Shown here: one piece after another, positions 26,168 through 32,064 of the stretch
Layout: each line of letters starts with the position of its first letter
How positions within the stretch are numbered: position 1 is the first letter of the stretch
Source of the DNA: Planctomycetia bacterium
GTDB taxonomy: Bacteria > Planctomycetota > Planctomycetia > Pirellulales > JACPPG01
Length of the DNA: 39,708 nucleotides
Assembly: GCA_016191115.1 (NCBI GenBank)
Contig: JACPPG010000068.1
Coordinates: 1 to 39,708, forward strand
Direction of reading: 5' to 3'
Notes under the pieces: generated by a model
Seen by the model: the letters and a program-made list of their open reading frames with translations, nothing else
The model's database searches: none
What the model was told of the DNA's origin: nothing
Position numbers and translations under genes: made by a program

Positions 26168-26482
26168 TCAGCCCGCGACGATCTTGTCGATGCGGACTTT
26201 GGTGTAGAGCTGGCGGTGGCCCGTCTTGCGTCGTGAGTTCTTGCGCCGCCTGAGCTTCTGCACGACCAGCTTGGGGCCTTGCTTGACGCCCACCACCTCG
26301 GCCTGCACGCTCGCGCCGGCCAACGCAGGCCGGCCGATCCGGGTGCCCGAATCGTCGCTGTAGGCCAGCACTTGCTCGAAGGTCACCTTATCGCCGGCAC
26401 TGGCGTCGCGGTAGTCGAGCTCCAATTCCTGGCCTTCCTCGACTTTGTATTGGCGTCCGCCGTCGACGATGATCGCGTACAT
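26168..26482 (-). CDS. rplU: 50S ribosomal protein L21
   Basis: A 104-residue L21 with the family signature near the C-terminus ('KLRRRKNSRRKTGHRQ' followed by 'YTKVRIDKI') and the standard opening 'MYAIIVDGGRQYKV'. It binds 23S rRNA in the large subunit. In many bacteria rplU is followed directly by rpmA (L27) and preceded by an RNase G/E gene. Here rpmA is not downstream, and the upstream rng gene is separated from rplU by a mobile element inserted about 136 bp before the rplU start. Confidence 0.97.
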   Translation of the reverse strand: MYAIIVDGGRQYKVEEGQELELDYRDASAGDKVTFEQVLAYSDDSGTRIGRPALAGASVQAEVVGVKQGPKLVVQKLRRRKNSRRKTGHRQLYTKVRIDKIVAG

Positions 26483-26610
26483 AGTGGCTTTCCCGTGCTA
26501 TTGTGTGTGGCCGCGGCCCCGGCATCACACGGCCGACGAGGTCGCACCGCGGGCCATGCGGGCCCACGAGAACGGTGTAATCTAATCAAGCCGCTGCCGA
26601 GCGTCGAGGG

Positions 26611-26635
26611 GCTTAGTGGGTAGTGGGTCAGTCTA
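26611..26635. repeat. Left end of mobile element: target duplication and terminal inverted repeat
   Basis: GCTTAGTG (26611-26618) is the target duplication, and GGTAGTGGGTCAGTCTA (26619-26635) is the left terminal repeat. It is identical in sequence, and inverted, to the right end. Confidence 0.95.
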
Positions 26636-26829
26636 ATCGGGGACCGGCTTGCCGGCGTCTGGATCGGCCCTGAAAGAATCTGGCTCGCCGGCGTCTTCCC
26701 AGCAGTACAGAGCCCCGGTACAACGTCGCCGATCTTTAGCTCCGGCCAGTGGGTTCGATACCACTCGGCGACATTGGCGACGCTTAGGTGGTAGATGCTA
26801 TTGCATTTTGGGCACTTTCCGTACGGCAT
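26633..26829 (-). pseudogene. Frameshifted zinc-ribbon protein (element passenger)
   Basis: The ATG frame opens with 'MPYGKCPKCNSIYHLSV' and runs to 'IGDVVPGLC', where the family I recall continues with a C-x-x-C-W pair. In this frame the sequence then turns to nonsense. Shifting by one base gives 'LYCWEDAGEPDSFRADPDAG' and a stop at 26633. A loss of 1 (or 4) bases near 26716 explains it. Intact, it would be a ~65-residue CxxC...CxxC protein. The stop lies in the left terminal repeat, so the gene belongs to the element. Confidence 0.65.
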
Positions 26830-26894
26830 TACCCGATCATACCGGCCGGAACGCCCGGCTGGACAGCGCCAGAGCCGCACGGTACAGTTCCTAC

Positions 26895-27143
26895 ATGCCT
26901 AAACGCTCAAGCAAGCCCAAGAAGGCCAAGGACACCCAGCAGCTCGCCCGGTCCGTTCTGGACGCTGTGGTGCCCGATGCTGAGCCGAAGAAGCCAGCAA
27001 TCAAAAAGAATCCCGCCGCAGTCACACTTGGACGACTGGGCGGGAGAGTTGGTGGGAAGGCTCGCGCCGCAAAACTCACACCAGAGAGACGCGCCGAGAT
27101 TGCACGGAAAGCCGCGCAGTCCCGATGGAGGCGTCCCTTGTGA
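26895..27143 (+). CDS. Small basic protein with LGRLGGxxGGKARA motif
   Basis: An 82-residue Lys/Arg/Ala-rich protein. The C-terminal half reads 'VTLGRLGGRVGGKARAAKLT', then 'RRAEIARKAAQSRW'. This motif occurs in many short basic proteins of unknown function; nucleic-acid binding is likely from charge alone. It is transcribed away from the zinc-ribbon relic and converges on the antitoxin gene (14-bp gap). It lies within the mobile element. No clear ribosome site. Confidence 0.7.
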   Translation: MPKRSSKPKKAKDTQQLARSVLDAVVPDAEPKKPAIKKNPAAVTLGRLGGRVGGKARAAKLTPERRAEIARKAAQSRWRRPL

Positions 27144-27157
27144 TACTTTTCACAAGC

Positions 27158-27715
27158 CTATTGCGAAGAAAATCCTGGCCATAGGTCCTCGGGTGAAACT
27201 TTGAGCGCGTCCGCGAAACGGATGATCGTCCTTCGCTGCGGACGGCATCGACGCTTTAGCATGTTTGAAATCGCTGGTTGACCCACTCCAGAAACCTCAG
27301 CGAGCTGGACTTGATTCATGCTTCTCTCCTTCATCGCCTCTGAAAGGCGATCAGCAAAAGCGGCCTCTTCCCGGTCCAGCTCTTCGACTGCCGTTCTCAT
27401 TTCCTCGGATGCTTGCGAACCCATTTGCTCCGCTTGCTCAAGATCCAATCCCAGCTTTCCTTCATGCAAATGAGGGAATAGCGCATCTGCAAGCGTCGCC
27501 AACGTCATCGCACGGTCGTCGGCATCGGTGGCCTCATTGACCACAATGCCAATCATGTCGCGGATTCCGGCCTGAATAGCATCGCTGCATTCCGTATAAG
27601 CGTGCAAAAATTTGGCCGCAAGTAGCAGCTCTTCTCGTGTTGATCCCAGGTGGGAGTTGAACAACTTCACCACCGACATAAACTCTGGTTTGGTGCTAAT
27701 GTCGATCGTACTCAT
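27158..27715 (-). CDS. XRE-family HTH antitoxin-like protein
   Basis: 185 residues. The C-terminal part (~130-180) is a Cro/C1-type helix-turn-helix: 'MNQVQLAEVSGVGQPAISNM' then 'RTIIRFADALKVSPEDLW'. The N-terminal ~120 residues are a helical domain ('TLADALFPHLHEGKLGLDLE') that I associate with antitoxins next to RelE-like toxins. GGAGA 8 bases before the ATG supports the start. It follows the toxin gene by 78 bp on the same strand, giving a toxin-first (HigBA-like) order. It probably neutralises the toxin and represses the operon. Confidence 0.82.
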   Translation of the reverse strand: MSTIDISTKPEFMSVVKLFNSHLGSTREELLLAAKFLHAYTECSDAIQAGIRDMIGIVVNEATDADDRAMTLATLADALFPHLHEGKLGLDLEQAEQMGSQASEEMRTAVEELDREEAAFADRLSEAMKERSMNQVQLAEVSGVGQPAISNMLKRRCRPQRRTIIRFADALKVSPEDLWPGFSSQ

Positions 27716-27793
27716 TTCGCCGGTCTCCTTTTGGTGCGCCTTGCGCCGTCTCGCCCAGCGCGTGGGGACTAGCCCTTTCTCTTCTCCAAAAAC

Positions 27794-28222
27794 CTACAGG
27801 TGATAGAACCGTTCTAGTACCATGGTTCGTCGTAAATCAAAGTTGCGAATCTGTTCGGGCGTAAAATCGTTACGCTTTTTTTGCAGCACCGACAGGACCC
27901 AAATCATAGGAAGCGGTTCGCTCACGATCCCCGGCTCGAAAAAAATTACTCTCAGATTGTCGCATCCTCCGATCACATCATCGATTCGTAGTTCACCGAC
28001 ACGCTTTCCCCGTAGCGACTGAATCCAGGACCAATTGAGATCGAGGAGTTCTCCGTTCTGATCGCTCGGATGCTTTTCGGGCCAAAACCGCAGCTTCAAG
28101 GAATGCCGGCGCAATTCGGCGCGATGTCTTGCTCGCGGCAGCCATCTGCGGGCATCGTGAAACGCTGGTCTAAGAGCCCGAACAAACCGCGTGCCAGTTA
28201 GATGTGATTGAACTGTTCCCAC
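27794..28222 (-). CDS. RelE/HigB-like toxin of a type II toxin-antitoxin system
   Basis: A 142-residue basic protein. The C-terminal half carries 'GELRIDDVIGGCDNLRVIFF' and 'MIWVLSVLQKKRNDFTPEQI', a strand-loop-strand plus helix pattern seen in RelE/HigB toxins (mRNA interferases acting on ribosome-bound mRNA). The first ~50 residues are Arg-rich and unusually long. The GTG at 28222 is supported by AGGAG 7 bases upstream on the minus strand. A later start would be closer to the usual toxin size of ~100 residues. It is paired with the XRE antitoxin gene downstream. Confidence 0.7.
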   Translation of the reverse strand: MGTVQSHLTGTRFVRALRPAFHDARRWLPRARHRAELRRHSLKLRFWPEKHPSDQNGELLDLNWSWIQSLRGKRVGELRIDDVIGGCDNLRVIFFEPGIVSEPLPMIWVLSVLQKKRNDFTPEQIRNFDLRRTMVLERFYHL

Positions 28223-28305
28223 GGTCGGGCTCCTTTAATATATCACACTTTCCGGCGGCCCAATTCAGGGAATATTACACAATTCCCGGCACCCCGTCAA
28301 TGGGT

Positions 28306-28397
28306 GGTATCACATAAATGGCGAACCATAAGCCAGGATGGAGCATCTAAGGCCAATTGGTGAGAGGCCTTATGGCATCCAAAAAAAATGTGATACC
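28306..28397. promoter_or_regulatory. 10-bp inverted repeat between toxin and transposase genes
   Basis: GGTATCACAT (28306-28315) and ATGTGATACC (28388-28397) are exact inverted copies 72 bp apart. A further TATCACA lies at 28241-28247. They fall between the divergent toxin and transposase genes and could be operators for the antitoxin repressor or internal element ends. Unproven. Confidence 0.4.
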
Positions 28398-28401
28398 TGC
28401 C

Positions 28402-28430
28402 TTGACAATACTTGACCGCTCAAGCATAAT
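28402..28430 (+). promoter_or_regulatory. Sigma-70-type promoter of the transposase
   Basis: TTGACA (28402-28407), a 17-base spacer and CATAAT (28425-28430), with GGAGGG directly after. The -35 box is perfect and the spacing ideal. The ATG at 28438 is so close that the transcript would be nearly leaderless unless translation starts further on. Confidence 0.6.
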
Positions 28431-28437
28431 GGAGGGT

Positions 28438-29298
28438 ATGAAACAGCTCACGAAAGAACAGCGTTGTGCAGTAGTCCGATGCCTGGTCGATGGCGTTTCA
28501 ATCCGTGCGACAACCAGAATCACCGGGGTCGCCAAGAACACAATCCAGAAGCTAACCCGCGCGCTGGGCGAAGCGTGCTTGGCCTACCAAGACAACCTGC
28601 TGCGGAAGCTCCCTTGCAAGCGAATCCAGTGCGACGAAATCTGGAACTTCTGCTACTGCAAGGACAAGAACCTACCCGACGAAATGCGGGGCCAGCCCGG
28701 CGTCGGGTCCATGTGGACGTTCACGGCTCTTTGTGCCGACACGAAGCTAATTCTGTCGTGGAAGCTGGGCGCACGCGACGCCGCCAACGCCAATGCCTTC
28801 ATGCGGGATGTGGCGAGCCGCCTTACCCAGCAGGTGCAACTGACAACGGACGGGATGAACAAGTACCTGGATGCCGTGAGCGACCATTTCGGCCCGTTCA
28901 TCGACTACGCCCAGTTGGTCAAGCTCTACGGCACCGACCACGAGGACTACCGCTACAGCCCCGGCAAGTGCCTAGGAACGAAGCGAAAAACGATCTTCGG
29001 CAACCCGGACCCAAAGCATGTTTCGACCAGCCACGCCGAGCGCCAGAATCTCAATATCAGGATGCAGAATCGCCGGTTCACCCGCCTGACGAATGCCTTC
29101 AGCAAGAAGGCCGAAATGCTGGCCTATAGCATCGCCATCACGTTCATGTACCACAATTTCGTCCGTGTCCATCAAACGCTCGGCACGACGCCGGCCGTCA
29201 AAGCTGGGATCGACAACCACCGCTGGACCATCGGAGACATAGTGGATTTGCTGCCTTTGACCATCTACAACACCCGCCCCCAGAAATCTCATAACTAG
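28438..29298 (+). CDS. IS1-family DDE transposase
   Basis: 286 residues. An N-terminal helix-turn-helix ('VSIRATTRITGVAKNTIQKL', residues ~20-39) is followed by the catalytic domain with Asp 66 in 'CDEIWNF', Asp 138 in 'LTTDGMNKY' and Glu 201 in 'STSHAERQN', a DDE triad. 'RFTRLTNAFSKKAE' and 'VHQTLGTTPA' are typical of the single-frame IS1-type transposases common in planctomycetes. It needs no programmed frameshift, unlike IS1 itself. The stop codon lies in the right terminal repeat. GGAGGG sits close upstream; in-frame ATGs at 28357-28429 are alternatives. Confidence 0.92.
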   Translation: MKQLTKEQRCAVVRCLVDGVSIRATTRITGVAKNTIQKLTRALGEACLAYQDNLLRKLPCKRIQCDEIWNFCYCKDKNLPDEMRGQPGVGSMWTFTALCADTKLILSWKLGARDAANANAFMRDVASRLTQQVQLTTDGMNKYLDAVSDHFGPFIDYAQLVKLYGTDHEDYRYSPGKCLGTKRKTIFGNPDPKHVSTSHAERQNLNIRMQNRRFTRLTNAFSKKAEMLAYSIAITFMYHNFVRVHQTLGTTPAVKAGIDNHRWTIGDIVDLLPLTIYNTRPQKSHN

Positions 29299-29320
29299 AC
29301 TGACCCACTACCGCTTAGTG
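29296..29320. repeat. Right end of mobile element: terminal inverted repeat and target duplication
   Basis: TAGACTGACCCACTACC (29296-29312) is the exact reverse complement of the left end. GCTTAGTG (29313-29320) repeats the left flank. Confidence 0.95.
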
Positions 29321-29495
29321 TCCCTGCATGGGCCATTCTGTTTTTCAAAATGGCGAGGCCGAGAAAATGGGACTGGCTCCGAGCACAAACAGCGCAAGCC
29401 CTTTCAGACCAACGTTTCGGCTCGGTGCCACTCCCACTTTCCCGCCGGTGCGCCGCCGTCCAGCTTGAATCTGTGAACGGCCCTGGTGTCCCTGC
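29318..29495 (-). repeat. MITE-like dispersed repeat, copy B, with flanking direct repeats
   Basis: The core 29341-29480 is ~90% identical to copy A in inverted orientation. It is flanked by GTGTCCCTGC (29318-29327 and 29486-29495), different from the repeat flanking copy A. The hairpin arms AAAATGGGACTGGCTCCGAG (29364-29383) and CTCGGTGCCACTCCCACTTT (29421-29440) are kept. The IS1-type element inserted right at its edge. Confidence 0.75.
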
Positions 29496-29523
29496 CAGGG
29501 GAACTGCAAAGTCCTGGGAGAGG

Positions 29524-29601
29524 GGGTCAGGCACATTTTTCGGGCATCGACGGTCGGAAGAAATCGAAGAATCGTTCGTGCCCGAAAGATGAGCCAGACC
29601 C
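29524..29601. repeat. 23-bp REP-like inverted repeat after rng
   Basis: The arms 29524-29546 and 29579-29601 match at 20 of 23 positions around a 32-base loop. The core CAGGCAC ... GAGCCAG is the same as in the hairpin of repeat copy A, including A-A mismatches at the same two places. It starts 18 bp beyond the rng stop and may also limit transcript ends. Confidence 0.7.
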
Positions 29602-29619
29602 CGGGCTTTGCAATTCTCC

Positions 29620-31275
29620 TTATCGCCCCTGGAATCTCAGGTCGCGACCGCTAGCGTCGAAGCATTCCACGACCAGGTGCTCCGGAGAAACGCCCTCGCT
29701 TCCGTAGATTTGCACCGAAATGCGGGCGTCGTCCTCGATTTTGGCCAACTCCCGCCGCTTCTTGTTGTTCAGGTACGTCGCCACGTCGTCGGCAACGGTC
29801 ACCACGACCTTCGCCGCGTCCTCTTGCTGGCTGGCCAGGATGAGCACCCGCACGGCCTCGATCGCCATGCTCTCGGCCGTCTTGACGACCCCTGTCCCCG
29901 CGCAGCCGGGACAGTCCTTGAACACGCTTCGCTTCAGGCTGGGGCGAATCCGTTGGCGAGTCATTTCGATCAGGCCGAAGGGGCTGGTGCGGAGGATCTT
30001 GGTGCGGGCCCGGTCCCGCTTGACCGCGTCGCGCAGCGCCCGTTCGACCCCGCGGCGGTGCTTTTCCTTGCGCATGTCGATGAAGTCGTTGACGATCACG
30101 CCGCCCAGATCGCGCAACCGCAATTGGCGGGCGATTTCCTTGGCCGCCAGCAAGTTCATCTGGAAGGCCGTCTCCTCGGCCGAGTCGTCCGCGCGGAAAT
30201 TGCCGCTATTGACGTCGATCGCCACCAGCGCCTCGGTCTGGTCGACGACGATCGAGCCGCCTTGCTTGATGGGAACCTCGCGTTGGTGGATGCGGGCGAT
30301 CTCGTCGTCCAACCGGTACTTGTGAAAGAGCGGCTCCTTGCCTTCGTACAGTTGCAACCGGTGCACGTACCGCGGCATCACGATCTGCAGGAACTCCTTG
30401 GCCCGCTCGTGCGCCTGGGGTTCGTCGATATAGATGGCATCGACTTCACCGGTGAAGATGTCGCGGATCGTGCGGATGATCATGTCGCTTTCTTCGTAGA
30501 TGCCCACCGGCGCGGGCGCCTTCTTGATCCGCCGGACGATCACCTTCCACAACCGCAAAAGGTAAGCCAGGTCGCGCGACAGCTCCTTCTTCGTCCGGTC
30601 GATCCCGGCCGTGCGGATAATGAAGCCCAGCCCCTTGGGCGGATTGAGCTCGATCATCACGTCGCGCAGCTTGCGACGCACTTCGTCGTCCTCGATCTTG
30701 CGCGACACCCCCACGCGGCCTAGCGCCGGCATCAACACCAGATACCGCCCGGGGATGCTGATGTACGTCGACAGCGTCGGTCCTTTGGTGCCGATGCCTT
30801 CCTTGATGACCTGCACCAGGACCTCGTCGCCGCGGCGCAAGATGTCCTGGATCGGCGGCTTGATCCGCGGACGGGCGCCGGGGCGAAAGCCGCGCCGCCC
30901 GCGCTTTTGCGTCGCGGTGCCGCCTTCGCCGTCGCCGCCACGGTCTTCGCCGCCGCGATCGTTGCCGTCGTCGTCGCGGGGGGGGCGCTGCGGACCGACG
31001 GGTTCGATGGGCTTATTGGGGTCGTATCCACCCTGGCGGAAGTACTGCGGCTCGACGTCGCTAATGTGCAGAAAGCCGTTGCGGCCCACGCCAAAATCGA
31101 CGAACGCCGCTTGGATGCTCGGCTCCAGGTTGACGACGCGGCCCTTGTAGACATTCCCCACGTAGTTGTCCTGGCTGCTCCGTTCGATATAGAGTTCTTC
31201 CAGGACGCCGTCCTCGACGATCGCGATCCGGCATTCTTCCGGCTGCGATACATTGATCAACATTTCCTGCTTCAT
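29620..31275 (-). CDS. rng: Rne/Rng family ribonuclease (RNase G/E)
   Basis: A 551-residue endoribonuclease for rRNA maturation and mRNA decay. The S1 domain spans residues ~35-165 and is split by a Gly/Arg/Asp-rich insert (~95-140, 'GGEDRGGDGEGG'). The catalytic DNase-I-like part holds 'EALVAIDVNSG' and 'VIVNDFIDM', the two Mg-binding Asp residues. The zinc-link 'CPGCAGTG' follows. There is no RNase E scaffold tail. The start overlaps the DUF2344 stop by 4 bp (ATGA), so the two are translationally coupled. rplU originally lay downstream, now cut off by the mobile element. Confidence 0.96.
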   Translation of the reverse strand: MKQEMLINVSQPEECRIAIVEDGVLEELYIERSSQDNYVGNVYKGRVVNLEPSIQAAFVDFGVGRNGFLHISDVEPQYFRQGGYDPNKPIEPVGPQRPPRDDDGNDRGGEDRGGDGEGGTATQKRGRRGFRPGARPRIKPPIQDILRRGDEVLVQVIKEGIGTKGPTLSTYISIPGRYLVLMPALGRVGVSRKIEDDEVRRKLRDVMIELNPPKGLGFIIRTAGIDRTKKELSRDLAYLLRLWKVIVRRIKKAPAPVGIYEESDMIIRTIRDIFTGEVDAIYIDEPQAHERAKEFLQIVMPRYVHRLQLYEGKEPLFHKYRLDDEIARIHQREVPIKQGGSIVVDQTEALVAIDVNSGNFRADDSAEETAFQMNLLAAKEIARQLRLRDLGGVIVNDFIDMRKEKHRRGVERALRDAVKRDRARTKILRTSPFGLIEMTRQRIRPSLKRSVFKDCPGCAGTGVVKTAESMAIEAVRVLILASQQEDAAKVVVTVADDVATYLNNKKRRELAKIEDDARISVQIYGSEGVSPEHLVVECFDASGRDLRFQGR

Positions 31276-31979
31276 TCTGTGACTTTCTCGGTCGGCAAAG
31301 TCCTGTGAGATGCGTTGGTCTCGCTGGTTCGGGTTGGTCGCCGATCTCGTCCGTCGGGCTCAAGCAGCACATGAGTGCGCGTCGGCCGCGGTCCCTGCCG
31401 GTCGAGGTCCGCCAACCCTAGCGCCGCCAGCACGTCGCGGGCGCGCAGGTTGGCCTCGAGCGTCACGCGCATGCGGAACCGCAGCACGCCGCTCGCGACG
31501 TGGGCCTCGAGCAACATCGCTCGCAAGTCGATCGTGCGGCCACCTGCCCGAGCGACCGGCAGCGCGCCGTCGGTCAGCAGACGCGCAAGGGAATCCTTGA
31601 CCTCGGCCTCGCGCTCGGCCGGAAGGGGGAACTCGTAGGCGACCTCGCGGACTTGGGCCGCGGTCGCGCCCGGCGACAGCTCCTCGATGCCGGTCGTCGT
31701 CAGGCCCTCGGGCGCGCAGCGATCGATCGCGGCGCGAACCTGGGCAAGCGTCTGGTCGCAATCGAAGTCCGCCTCCACAATCTCGTCCAGGCCGGTTTCC
31801 CCCATCGGCAAGGCCGAGGGGAAGCCGATCCGAGGACGGGGATGAAAGCCTTCGGTCATCACCAGGCGCAGCTCCGCGCGTCGGAACAGCCGTTCCCAGG
31901 CGCGCACCAGATCGAGGTGACCGATCAGGCGCAGATCGCCCTCTTTGCGAAATCGGATCCGTACTCTTCGTCGTACCAT
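31272..31979 (-). CDS. TIGR03936/DUF2344 radical-SAM-linked protein
   Basis: 235 residues. The family signature is clear: 'RIRFRKEGDLRLIGHLDLVR' at the start and 'TEGFHPRPRIGFPSALPMG' soon after. In many bacteria this domain is fused to or follows a radical-SAM protein just upstream of rng and rplU, presumably acting on rRNA or tRNA; its reaction is unknown. Here the radical-SAM partner is not adjacent, since ptsI lies directly upstream. The C-terminal ~40 residues are polar and poorly conserved. Overlaps rng by 4 bp. Confidence 0.92.
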   Translation of the reverse strand: MVRRRVRIRFRKEGDLRLIGHLDLVRAWERLFRRAELRLVMTEGFHPRPRIGFPSALPMGETGLDEIVEADFDCDQTLAQVRAAIDRCAPEGLTTTGIEELSPGATAAQVREVAYEFPLPAEREAEVKDSLARLLTDGALPVARAGGRTIDLRAMLLEAHVASGVLRFRMRVTLEANLRARDVLAALGLADLDRQGPRPTRTHVLLEPDGRDRRPTRTSETNASHRTLPTEKVTE

Positions 31980-31991
31980 TCAGAGCATCTC

Positions 31992-32016
31992 GCTTCGCGC
32001 TGCCGTGGCGCGAAGC
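31992..32016. repeat. 9-bp hairpin between ptsI and DUF2344 gene
   Basis: GCTTCGCGC and GCGCGAAGC form a perfect stem with a TGCCGTG loop, in the 85-bp gap. It may be an RNA stem that modulates readthrough or a REP-like element. Confidence 0.5.
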
Positions 32017-32064
32017 CTGGTCAATAGTCTCGTTCTTCCCTCAGCGCGTGCCACCACGGGGCCA

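Larger units (their letters stand above)
26619..29312. mobile_element. IS1-type insertion element with passenger genes (2,694 bp)
   Basis: Perfect 17-bp inverted ends start GGTAGTG, as in IS1-family ends (GGTGATG...), and a perfect 8-bp direct repeat flanks them. Inside are the transposase at the right, transcribed outward, and four other genes: a zinc-ribbon pseudogene, a basic protein, an XRE antitoxin and a RelE/HigB-like toxin. The stop codons of the outermost genes lie in the terminal repeats on both sides. Plain IS1 elements are under 1.2 kb; longer IS1-family members carrying extra genes are known. The intact junctions indicate a recent insertion, placed between rng and rplU. Confidence 0.93.

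Noticed and set aside
26752..26775. TTCGATACC stretch resembling a tRNA T-arm
   Set aside because: No cloverleaf or acceptor stem could be built around it. It is inside the zinc-ribbon remnant.
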